64,000 nucleotides of DNA from Steromphala cineraria. Lineage: Eukaryota > Mollusca > Gastropoda > Trochida > Trochidae. This document shows, in pieces, positions 49,468 to 60,400 of the stretch. The translations under genes and the position numbers were made by a program. The first letter of the stretch is position 1; each line of letters starts with the position of its first letter. The notes below the pieces were generated by a model. The model was given only the letters and a program-made list of their open reading frames with translations. It was not told the DNA's origin and made no database searches. Location of the stretch: NCBI GenBank assembly GCA_916613615.1, contig OU744730.1, positions 36,813,315-36,877,314 on the forward strand. The letters run 5' to 3'.

Positions 49468-51209
49468 GGAGCGGTGAACGGCAGGGAATATTTCATGTCA
49501 GGAAGTGAACTATTTGCCACGCGAGAGAGGAGCACGTCTTATATTTTAGGTGTAGGAAAATACTCTGTTCGCGGGTATCTTCAAAACGGACAACTTGTCT
49601 CAGTTCTAAACTCCGTAATAGGATAACCAAAACTGCCGATTGTCTTCAATACCTTGATGGAGTTTTAAAATGAGATTTATGCAATTACAGTTTAAAGAGT
49701 TGCGGCCCATGTAACAATATGTTTGCATGTATATAAAACTAACTTGGCGGGTGTTGTAATGACTAATGCCCTATTTACATGCGCACTTTACTCCTGAGAG
49801 TATAATTACTCCTAGGAGTATTTTTGCTCCTAGGAGTAAAAGTATATTTACTTTATGTTCCATTGGATTTTAAGGACCCTTAAGTATATCATGATTTGCT
49901 TACAGTAGAAATATATTTTTTCATAGAAAACTCAATGTGTGAAATGCAAATCTTGAGGCAGAGAAGAATTTAACACAATTTTACCATAGATTTTGTTTGG
50001 TCAATCAACTTCTAGTGTAAAAGGAGTGAACGCAGCTGGTTTTCGGTTTTAAAAGAATGACACCAAAAAAAACCAACACATTTCCTTCATTAGGAAACAT
50101 GCTCTCGGCAAGTTAAAAAGAAAAATCTTGAATGCAAGTTATTATTGATGAAAACACAATAGTAGTGTTTAAAAACTATATAAATGCAAGTCATTTACCT
50201 CAACCTAATCATCAACTATGATTATACCATAGAAAATGACAGGATACTATCAGGAGTAAAAGTAAATATACTTTTACTTTACCTCTAGGGGTGGAGTATT
50301 TAACTCCTAGGAGTAAATATACTCCTGTAAGTAAATCTGTTTTGGGCTGTTCACATGGCACGTTTACTCCCTGTAAGTATATTTACTCCTAGGAGTAAAC
50401 GTGCGCATGTAAAAAGGGCTTATGTCTCCTTGTTTTATCATATAACCCCGTTTTTTCTCTTTACCTTTATTTTCACAAATTTTATTTCAATTTGGAATGG
50501 TTTGTTGTTAAACATATTTCAGTGACCCGTTGTCTCACTATAGTATTTTTAGGATATGATTTTCCTGTCTCCGTAAATTTCATTGCAGCGATATTATCCA
50601 ACTTAAGTCACAACAATGTTCAGAGCAATAACAACAAAATACGGTCCATATTCTAAACACCGCATCCGAGGAATAAAAATATCAGAGAAGTTGAGTAAAT
50701 GCTGTAAAAGTTATTAGATGACGAGAATAGTTTGACAACAAATAGTTCACTACCTATAAATGAATAGTTCACCAGGACAAATTATGCGTGTTATGAAATA
50801 CTTCACTCGGACTTTTAAGGACGACAGCTCGAAAACAGGACAACTTTTTGCATTCAAATTTGGCATAAAGAGAGTTTGAAAATTGTTCCACAGTTTAGTG
50901 TGTTTAGTTTTTCGGTTCTTCAACAATACCTTAATTTTTTTTACATTTGTGAGTCTTAGCGGACCTTTCGCTGTAACGAGACATTGTTTTAGAGGCTCAT
51001 GGGCTGGTATCAAAACAGAATTTGACGTTATTTGGTGGTATTACGCGTAGATGTCTTCTATTTTACAGCCTGAGTTTTGGGGATAATCTGGCCTCTAAAT
51101 AGGAAGATATTGACAATGTTCCTACACCTAAAAAACAAAACGTGCTCCTCTCTCGCATGGCAAATAGTTCACTTCCTGACATGAAATATTCCCTGCCGTT
51201 CACCGCTCC
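49468..51209. mobile_element. 1.74-kb element with 90-bp terminal inverted repeats
   Basis: Arms 49468-49557 and 51120-51209 are nearly identical reverse complements (GGAGCGGTGAACGGCAGGGA at the tip, AGCACGT and TAGGTGTAGGA inside). No transposase was recognised between them and no target duplication is evident. It contains another MITE at 49768-50419. It lies inside an intron of the Neto-like gene. Confidence 0.85.
49768..50419. mobile_element. 652-bp MITE rich in CTCCTAGGAG palindromes
   Basis: Ends GCCCTATTTACATGCGCAC (49768) and GTGCGCATGTAAAAAGGGC (50401) are inverted. Just inside both ends, and again near 50290, the palindrome ACTCCTAGGAGT recurs. Confidence 0.85.
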
Positions 51210-51312
51210 TACGGGGTGTGTATGTCTCTCCATGTATCTATCGAGTTTAGACTTTCTGCTTTCTCGAGGACGACTACCCGAGCTTGCGGGTTATTGATAT
51301 TTTTATAATTTT

Positions 51313-51600
51313 CTAAATCAATAGACGGGTCCAATCTACACATATTGCTTTTGAATCATTGCCTACATATACAATTTTTGCAAACAAATCAGTGTAGAAA
51401 AGAGCGTTGTCAATATTTGGTCCATATAAGTTGGTTAAGGTGAATCTAATACCGTCAACAGTTATATCTAAACTAATATAATTTCCCTTCTGATCTTTAA
51501 GTACCTTATAGCTAAGTTTCATTCAAAGTTACAATGTGTTGAAGGAATCTGTCTGGGTCGATTTCAAATAGGGCTAGATTCTCTAGTGACATAATGCGTC
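51313..51600 (-). pseudogene. LINE endonuclease fragment
   Basis: The minus strand reads SLENLALFEIDPDRF, then KLSYKVLKDQKGNYISLDIT and IRFTLTNLYGPNIDNALFY. The last phrase is typical of the APE endonuclease of non-LTR elements (family pattern LVNLYGPN). About 90 codons remain; the reverse transcriptase is absent. It belongs to a different LINE lineage from the 40- and 57-kb copies. Confidence 0.65.
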
Positions 51601-51763
51601 TGGAACGTCTTTGGTCAGGCGTCATGGGCCATTGTACCCTTCATGCTGGAACTTTGTCATTTTTTTAATGGAAGTAATACTCTTTTAATACAACCTATCG
51701 AAGCTTTTACTGTTAAGTAACTCAGTGGTCATTCATTATCAGATCATGTACTTTACGCTACGA

Positions 51764-52446
51764 TTTCAGTTGATTCGTCTTCAATATTGTCTCGACTAGG
51801 TTTGATTTCAGTTGATTCGTCTTCAATGCTGTCTCGACCAGGTTTGATTTCAGTTGATTTGTCTTCAATACTGTCTCGACCAGGCTGGATTTCAGTTGAT
51901 TCGTCTTCAATGCTGTCTCGACTAGGTTTGATTTCAGTTGATTCGTCTTCAATGCTGTCTCGACCAGGTTTGATTTCAGTTGATTCGTCTCCAATGCTGT
52001 CTCGACCAGATTTGATTTCAGTTGATTCGTCTCCAATGCTGTCTCGACCAGATTTGATTTCAGTTGATTCGTCTTCAATGCTGTCTCGACCAGGTTTGAT
52101 TTCAGTTGATTCGTCTTCAATACTGTCTCGACCAGGCTGGATTTCAGTTGATTCGTCTCCAATGCTGTCTCGACCAGATTTGATTTCAGTTGATTCGTCT
52201 TCAATGCTGTCTCGACCAGGTTTGATTTCAGTTGATTCGTCTTCAATACTGTCTCGACCAGGCTGGATTTCAGTTGATTCGTCTTCATTACTGTCTCGAC
52301 CAGGCTGGATTTCAGTTGATTCGTCTCCAATGCTGTCTCGACCAGATTTGATTTCAGTTGATTCGTCTTCAATGCTGTCTTGACCAGGTTTGATTTCAGT
52401 TGATTCGTCTTCAATACTTTCTCGACCAGGCTGGATTTCAGTTGAC
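51764..52446. repeat. 42-bp minisatellite
   Basis: About 16 copies of a unit with TTTCAGTTGATTCGTCTTCA and ATGCTGTCTCGACCAGGTTT. With a 42-bp period it is open in several frames on both strands; one minus frame repeats a 14-residue acidic unit (STEIKPGRDSIEDE). Confidence 0.95.
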
Positions 52447-52635
52447 CATTTTTGGATTGGCATATGAAGGAGCATCCTAACCATTTTATAAATCACAGCT
52501 CTCACCCGAACTGTTTGTATTCTGATAATAACAGATGCCACTTGATTGCAATGACCTGGCGAAACAGTTAAGCCACCTATATTGAACTTTGTGATAGAGC
52601 CTGAGGAACTTGGTGGTGCGCATTCTAACCTGTGT

Positions 52636-52745
52636 TCCGTTGCACAAAAGTACTTAACACTAATGTTAACCTTAGCGCCATCTCTTAACATTGCACGAAG
52701 GCTACCTTAGTAACTTAAGATCACCTTAGTGTTTTGTCCAACGGG
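52636..52745. mobile_element. 110-bp foldback with CCGTTGCACAAAA ends
   Basis: CCGTTGCACAAAAG...CTTAACACTAA at the left is inverted as CTTAGTGTTTTGTCCAACGG at the right, with several mismatches. It probably is a very short MITE. Confidence 0.6.
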
Positions 52746-52749
52746 GCCA

Positions 52750-53339
52750 AAGTACCATTGTGTTTCACGGTTTTCAAATCAGGGCTCACTACGTATCAAC
52801 ATTCTATTTCCATTCATTTCTACTTTGAATATATTTCAATGCATTGGCCTATGTCAAACTATGTATTTCATCATCACGGATTTTAATTTTGATTTAGAAT
52901 GTTTGGAAATTGACATATTTTCTCAAGACCTTTAAATCAGGATCACTCGTTTATAGACCAAGTTGATAAGCAGTTCTGACTAAGAAGAATGGCTACTGTC
53001 AAAATATTTTAATCAAATACTTTCATTTTCAGATTTTGAATATAAAGATATCGCCAATATTCTCCATTATCATGGTCTATTTCTACGGTATCACAAAACA
53101 CAGTTACTTGTAAACCAATCCAGTTTCCTTTTGGGAAGTACATGGTGTGTTTAAATGAAAATTATAAATTAACAATGTCGATCTAGTAAGTTTTACATTC
53201 GAGTCTTGTCTTGTTACTTTTGTCTATGTTTGGTTCAAGGCAATATTCACATCATGGTATAAAGGAAAGGATAAGGAACTATTCTGAATGACACTCTCTT
53301 ATTGAACAAAAATTTATTTTGATTCGTTGTTTTTTGCAG
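52750..53339. other. Intronic, no gene seen
   Basis: AT-rich intron sequence ending in the TTTTTTGCAG acceptor of the microexon. Confidence 0.5.
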
Positions 53340-53381
53340 CTCAGAGCGATCGTGGCAAGTCAACGCTTCTGTCAGCACCGC
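53340..53381 (+). CDS. Neto-like gene: 42-bp microexon between CUB1 and CUB2
   Basis: Bounded by TTTTTTGCAG and GTACGT, phase 1 on both sides, so it adds 14 codons without changing frame: TQSDRGKSTLLSAP. This is a hydrophilic linker between the CUB domains. Because both flanks are phase 1 it could be skipped. Support is from splice sites and phase only; the peptide itself is not a conserved motif that I recognise. Confidence 0.5.
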
Positions 53382-53831
53382 GTACGTATATATACGCTTT
53401 TCTCTTATAGTAATTTTCAATTTTACATATTTTATTCAGCAAGAGAGGATTGAGTACACTTTGAAACTTCGAAAACCCTCTCCCTAATCTGCACATTGAA
53501 TATTGTTTGCATTATTTATTAAAGATGGACTGGATAGAAGAAAGAGAAGAAACAATGGTACAATAATTCAACGAACCTCTATGTCTGGCTTTAGGTTTGA
53601 CCAATTCCACAATGCTCAGATGAATATGAATAGTCAGATCGGCATTGTCATGCAAAAGTTAATTACAAGTAATTTTAAAACTGGTAACACTGCGTACATG
53701 TGACATGATGACAGTGAAGAAGTGGAAATTGTGAAGAGTAACGACAGGACGGACGGACTCCTTTTTAGGCCAGATGAGCTTAAGATGGTTGAATAAAACC
53801 TACATATGAGATATATGGCTTACTGTTGCAG
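53382..53831. other. Intronic, no gene seen
   Basis: Intron between the microexon and the CUB2 exon, ending in GTTGCAG. Confidence 0.5.
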
Positions 53832-53974
53832 CGGTGTGCCGCGAGTATGTGGAGGTGTCGCCCGACCAGCCTGACGGGGTGTTATACTCGTCACGCCTTC
53901 CTGGGCCCGCCCCCTACCAGGTACCCAGGCCATTCGACTGTACCTGGGAGATACACACAGATGCCAACTATGGG
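53832..53974 (+). CDS. Neto-like gene: start of CUB2
   Basis: A 143-bp exon between TACTGTTGCAG and GTACGC. It takes the phase 1 junction from the microexon and reads PVCREYVEVSPDQPDGVLYS, SRLPGPAPYQVPRPFDCTWE, IHTDANYG: the first two cysteines of a CUB domain with the C.W.I pattern (DCTWEIHTDANYG). It ends in phase 0. It is GC-rich compared with its surroundings. The remaining CUB2, LDLa, membrane and cytoplasmic exons are not found downstream in the window. Confidence 0.75.
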
Positions 53975-54800
53975 GTACGCTTGTAACATTCTAATCCTAA
54001 CAGTTTGCTGTCATGCCTTTCAGTCATCTTGCCTTCAAAGGAAAGCACATCAATGATCGCATTGGACCTACTAAGGCCCACAGAGTATGGAGAGCTATTC
54101 CAATGACCTATATCCTCCTGTCTGTGCCCTCCAAAATTACAGAGTATCGATGGAAACAAACATTGTATTCAATTGCAACACTTTAAAAGTATTATATATA
54201 TATAATTCATTGCGCCAAGGTAATTTTCTGAACAGTGTTTTCTTTATAAAGAGTTAGGTAACTGCCTTTAATTGGCAAACAGTACATTCTATATCATTTT
54301 AGATCGACAGTTCCATATTTGTTAAACCTGTCGATCAAACATTGAACAGTGTTAGAGGTAGTTCCGATGACCGTTCGTGTGGAAATAAAGAAACCGCGCA
54401 TTACCAGCTATTATACTCACCCCTTTTTGCCCATGCGCGAGAATCTCTCCGGACAGAGAAATAAGTGTGTAGATGATTACTGTAAGAGTTGGTCTTTAGA
54501 CTCATGTCACTAAAGAACCCCTGCAACTACCCAGAATTCAAGGTTCAAAGTTTAAAAATAAATATATGCTCTTTACGATGATATTTTTCATTTTAATTTA
54601 AATAAATATGTGTTTGTTCCTGGTCGTTTTTACAAATTGCATTTCCAAATACATTTCTGCCCTTACAAACATGTATATCATGATCTGATCTTGCCAAACA
54701 GGGTATCTTTCACAGGCAAAATAAAATATTTCTACTTATGTGTTCCAAAATTCAAGGTTCGCGATAAAGAAATTCTCTTCTTTACAGAAATATATTCAAA
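53975..54800. other. Presumed intron, no gene seen
   Basis: AT-rich; a small inverted pair GATCGACAG/CTGTCGATC at 54302-54338. No further exon was recognised. Confidence 0.5.
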
Positions 54801-54802
54801 AT

Positions 54803-56399
54803 TAGGGGCGACAAGGGCAAAGCGCGCCCCCTAACATATAACCGTGTTTTCTTGGCATATTAACATGTTTAGAATGCAATTTGCAGCATGTCTCTAATTC
54901 TCATCAGACAAACTAGTGTATGACAAATGCTTTTTAACCTACCATGCCTGCATAAAGAGATATTAACGAAAATGTATTTCGAAAGTAGTTTGGGGCAAAG
55001 TGCCCCATGCGAAAAGACACACAATTGTGATATGTCAAACACCTATAATAAGCCATTACCATGCAAAAAAGTTTCTTAAAAGTGCCAAACAGCTCACAGG
55101 AACCCTTATAAAGACTAAACAAATAACATAAATCTAAGCTCAGTATTCAAAGAAGGAAACATATGTTTTTATATGTAATGGACCTATATTTTCGAAGTTC
55201 TTATCCAAAAACTTACATGATTACTATATACGAAATTCTAATTACTATGGAAGTCTTGACATTTCAACTCATTTATTATCAGAAACCAGCAAACATATGA
55301 AAGAAAAAAGAAATTAATTGGTTTGAAAGACAAATTTAACATTTTACAAACATCTCATCTCTGTCGGACTTGCCCATACGGCCTATCTTCTTAACTGTTT
55401 AGGGATAAAACAAAATATATGATGAATATCAAACTAATATTAAAAAATCAAAGAAAATTTATGTGTTTTTAAATGAAACAAAAACCCTATAATATATTTT
55501 TATACTTCATTTTAATACCAATTTTTAAAAAAAATATAAGAAAATAATAGAATGAAAATAACAATTCTATTTTACCATATTTTCTTCTAAAATTAATTGA
55601 TAACTCTGAAACTATAAAGTGTTGACCATAAATAAATATTTTAGATCACTCGGGGCAAAGCGCTCCCCCGGCTCACTTTGCATTCGATTTTTGCATCATA
55701 GAAAATAATTAAAGCAACGAATTGCAAATTTCCTTGTTTAAAGGGGCAGTAGCACGTTTTTAGGGGGAATATAAGGTGTTGTCAGGAAAATGAAAATTAA
55801 TGGTTCCAATTGAAAGACAATGTATTTAAACTAAATGGAGCAGTAATAATTCAAATATATATTGTAAAGTTTAGCCATGCGATTCCTTTTTCTTACTCAA
55901 AATGAATTAAAGGTGTTCACACAAAAATGGCCGCCAGTGGATTTAAGGTTAATCTTCATACTTTGTTCTCTGACTATGGAACAATGGCTTGTGTAACTAG
56001 ATTTTTGACACTAGTAAAATAATACATTTAGCATTAACATTCAATTATCGGTGAAAAATTTAAAATATAAAATTATCAAAAAACGTGCTACTGCCCCTTT
56101 AATGAATAGATGATATATTTTTGTGTAATAGGTGCCCTAGAGTTTAATGTTGCGTTTTATGTTTATGTGAAATATTGGAATTCGGACATTTTCTTTCGTT
56201 AAAGAAAAATGATGTCTTTTCAACTTTTTGCAATGGTAAGTCTCCAACTTACGCTAACGATGCAAACGTCGATCACAACGTTTCTTAACGTATGCTTGCA
56301 TTAGTTGATAATGACAAACCACGCGTTCTGTCGATCGTTTAGGAGAAATAACGCTTGGTCACTTTGCCCCGACGGCGCGCTTTGCCCTCGTCTCCCCTA
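54803..56399. mobile_element. 1.6-kb TIR element (GGGCAAAGCGCGCC ends)
   Basis: The inverted ends TAGGGGCGACAAGGGCAAAG (54803) and its partner at 56374-56399 continue to GCGCGCC, with about two mismatches in 26 bp. Two more GGGGCAAAG-GC motifs lie inside (54992, 55657). The region 54930-55640 matches 8440-9400. No transposase was recognised. A TTAA-flanked MITE is nested at 55742-56098. Confidence 0.7.
55742..56098. mobile_element. 357-bp MITE flanked by TTAA
   Basis: AGGGGCAGTAGCACGTTTTT at the left is mirrored by AAAAAACGTGCTACTGCCCC at the right. TTAA is present on both outer sides (55738-55741, 56099-56102), the target site of piggyBac-type elements; a TA duplication is an alternative reading. 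Confidence 0.85.
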
Positions 56400-56403
56400 C
56401 TTT

Positions 56404-57190
56404 AACACAATTACCCATTGTTCCTGCGATACCGTTCCTGCGAATCGCCTCTTCGGAAGAGCTTCGGTCTTCTACGCGGAAAATAGTACAAAATCCTACG
56501 GAAAATGTACATTTCACGTTGTTTCGGAATACTTTCGGGACGCTCACGGATCTTAAGGAACACATACGGTTAAACTACGACACAACTACGGCTAGGAGGC
56601 GGAAAAACTGCGGAACACAAAGGAATGAGTTCGGATAATAACGGTAAACATTCGGATAATTTGCGGAGCACACTCGGAAGCTACGGAAAATGCGCGGAAT
56701 AACTGCAATAGGTGGCGGCACTAATCCGTTTGGCGAGGAATAACTTCGGAATAACTGCGAGCCATACGGAATAACTGCTGAATACTTACGTTTTACAGGG
56801 AAAAACTGCAGATGAAGTGCGGACAACCTTCGGCAACCGCGTTTTGTGACGGATCAATCACGTCATAAGTGCGGCAAAATCGGCAAAGATCAAAGCATTT
56901 TCCCTTGAATCCGCCTATAAAATCGCTGTTTTGACTACGGAAGGGTACGGACTTATTTTCCGCAAACGTTCTTTTGAACATGTTCAAAAGAACGTTTGCG
57001 GAAGATTTTAGGCTCACGGAAGCCCGCGGAAGCCTACGGCGACGAGGAAAGACTACATATTAACTGCGCTAACTGACGGAAACATACGGAAATAGAAGGG
57101 AGAACTTGCGTGGCTTCACGGCATAACAACGGAATTGCTTCCGCAAATCTTCCGTGGACTCATTTTGCCCAGTGAAATGGGGGTATAAAG
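56404..57190. repeat. CGGAA-dense block
   Basis: Roughly 20 occurrences of CGGAA (as TACGGAA, GCGGAATAACTGC, TTCGGAATA and similar) plus reverse-strand TTCCG in under 800 bp, with irregular spacing, so it is not a simple tandem array. No coding content was recognised. It contains the perfect palindrome at 56958-57003. Confidence 0.8.
56958..57003. repeat. 46-bp perfect palindrome
   Basis: The arm TTCCGCAAACGTTCTTTTGA followed by ACA is followed without spacer by its exact reverse complement; the centre is ACATGT. Confidence 0.97.
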
Positions 57191-57409
57191 AGCAATTTCA
57201 TTATATTCATCCTATATTGTTTTGCTTTGATATAAACATGAACATTTCAAAAGTAAAGCTCGATTCTTTATATAAAATAAAAACACCTCCAATATTCATC
57301 CCAAATGGCAGGTGATAAATACTTGTTTGAAGTGAAAATATTAAAGTCAAACGAATTCGGAAGCTAATTCACACGTCACATTTCCATAGAAACTAATAGT
57401 AATATGCTA

Positions 57410-60400
57410 AATCAATCCTTATTTCGGTACTTATAAGGCCACAGGCCTGTAGTACATTCAAGAGTAGATCACATTACAGATTTGGTTCTGGTACAATGGT
57501 TTTTCTGTATAACATTGCATAGTGAATAAACATTGCAAGGTTCTGTAGTACTCGAGTATTAGTATTTGCTAACAATGATAATAGTTTTGCTACACTAGGG
57601 TACATGTAATAGTATGATTTAATGTATTTCGTCCGAAGACTTTTATAGATTGGGCAGATTAACAAGAAATGTAGCTCATCTTCGACAGCATTCAAATTAC
57701 AAACTTGACATATTCTGTTATTTCTTGAAATGCCTACATATCTGCCAGTTTCAATAAACAATTCATGGGATGAGCAACGAAAACGAGCTAAGGCAGTACG
57801 AAACTTTTTTACATCAACTTTTAAAAGATAACTTTCAAGACATATTTCATATTTCCATTGTCTATAATATAGACATTTAGTTGATGGTGACATGGATTCT
57901 GACCAGGATTGCAGGTATATATCTTTCATTCTTTGTGTAAATGAACTAATAAACTGTGGTTGTAAGTCTACACTTTGGCTGTGCAAAATATGCCCATATC
58001 CTGTTTTGTTGAGTATCTCTCTAATATCGGTCACCCAATTACTTTTACCATTATTATCATACAGTTTCATCATATCATAACATTTCTTGGGAAATCTGTG
58101 ACAGGGCATATTCAATAATCTTATCCAATATTTAATAGCTCTAATAGAGGAATAAATGAACAATGGAAATCTGCCTAATTCTCCGTAAACCATCGTGTTA
58201 CATGTGCTTGTTTTAACACCAAGGAACTTTTTTACATGCATATAAATGTATCCTTTCAATGTTATCATATTGTTTTAATCCCCATATTTCAGATCCATAC
58301 AAAAGTATTGGGCTTATCTTCATATCAAATATTTTGAAAAAGGTGTTAAATGACATGTCACCTAAAGATCGCATGTTTCTGTAGATACCTATAAGAATTT
58401 TCAAGGCTTGTGTTGATGCCTGTTTCGTGTGGTGGGACCAAGAGAGGTGATTAGAAAAGTAAACCCCTAGATACTTAGATATATAAGCACTGGTAGTTTG
58501 GAGGGATTCTCCTTTATAAAACCATTTCTCGAGTTTTGACAGTTTTCCCCCATTCTTAAAAACAATAATTTTGGTTTTTTCTCTGTTGACACACAATTTG
58601 AATTGCTCGGAAAAGTTGTCTAATTCATCGATTTGTTTCTGTAAACCGCTAATGGTACTTGAAAACAGTACAATGTCATCTGCAAAAAGTAATAGAAATA
58701 ATTGCACTGTGTCCGGGTGGAGTTGGATCCCATTCGTACACGTGTTACATATTTGCTGAGCTAATTCATTAATGAAAAAACTAAACAGGAAGGGGCTTAA
58801 AATACAGCCTTGTCTAACGCCAAGTTGACTAATGAATGGTTCAGATATTTCTTGGTTATTTCTAACACGTACCTTAACATGTTGATATATACTTTTCAGC
58901 ATGTTATTCATTTTACTACTAATTCCGTGCGTTTGGAGAATATCCCAAAGTTTATTTCTCTCTACCGAGTCAAAAGCTTTTGCAAAGTCTACAAATAAAG
59001 CATAAAACTTTCCACCCTTTGAGCTCAAGTATCTTTGTATGAGGCTGTGTAGAATAAAGATATTGTCTGTTGTTGTGTATTTTTCCCGGAAGCCCGCTTG
59101 TCCTTCATATATTTTGTCCATAACGTCCGCCCAAGTCACTAAGCGTTTATTGATAATATGAGTAAATAATTTGCCAAATATACTTAGCACAGTAATTCCA
59201 CGGTAATTATTAGTATCGTTTCGGTCACCTTGTTTATATATTGGGACAAGAATTCCAACCGACCAGGATTCTGGGAAGTCCCCAGTATTAAGTATAACGT
59301 TGAATAATAATTCAAGATATGGAAGTAGAAGATCTGACGAATGTTTAAAAAATTCTGGTAAGATATTGTCTATCCCAGGAGATTTGTCACACTTAAGATG
59401 TTCTATACTATTCAGGATTTCATCCCTATTTATTGGAGCATCCAGTATGTCACTGGTAATATCTGGAGTTGGCATAGATTGTGGACTGTTCTGTCTAGTT
59501 GGATCCGGGCTGTTATTGCAAGTCGAAAATAGTGATTGAAAGTACTTATACCATTCATCAATTTCAATGTTATTGTTTCGGTTGTTTTTTGTATTAAGTG
59601 TTTTGAGTTCATACCAGAATTTTTTGGAATCATTTATATTCTGTTCTATAATTTTTCTCTTTTGCTCAAAGTATGCCTTCTTTTTTTCTGAACAAGTTTT
59701 ATTATAATTATTTCTTGCCTTATGGTAATTTTCTAAGGAATGTTCTGTTTTAGATTTCCGGAATATATTTAGTAGTTTACATCTTTCCTTTTTCAGATGG
59801 TCACATTCATTATCGTACCACTTATTCGTAGATTGGTTTTCAGAAAAAGTACGCTCACGCTTTTTCATATCCGAAGCAGCTAGACACAATCCTTCTACAA
59901 CATAGTCTACACTTTGATTTATATTTGTAAATACTACATCAGCAGATTTGTCAAATAAATCCTGGACCTTGTCAGATAGTAAATTATCTCGAAATTGAGA
60001 CAGGCTATTATCATTCCAAACAAATTTAGTTGGAGTTATATTTGGCTTTTGCTTAAACGATTTATGCCGTTTTAGTGAATGATGCGCACGTAAATCTAGA
60101 GTCAAAGGGAGATGGGATGATTCCGCTTTAGTTGTTATATCGAAGTCTATTACTTTGTCAAATATATCGGCAGAGGTTAAGATGTAATCTATAACCCTTG
60201 TGCCATTTCTACATATAAATGTAAAATCCCCCACTCGGGCATCCTTACCACATCTGCCATTCATAATATGTACATTTAAAGAACTGCATAGGTCTAAAAG
60301 GCATCTACCAAAATGGTTAACGACTTTGTCACAGGAGAACCGTTCAAGGTCAAAGTAATCTAAGATGAAGTCCCACGTAGATTGATTCTTATTTTCTGTG

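Noticed and set aside
51753..52691. 312-codon minus-strand open frame as a gene
   Set aside because: Its body is the 42-bp minisatellite and its start lies in a small foldback element; the opposite strand is equally open.
56305..57017. Open frames in the CGGAA block
   Set aside because: Low-complexity composition on both strands and no domain.
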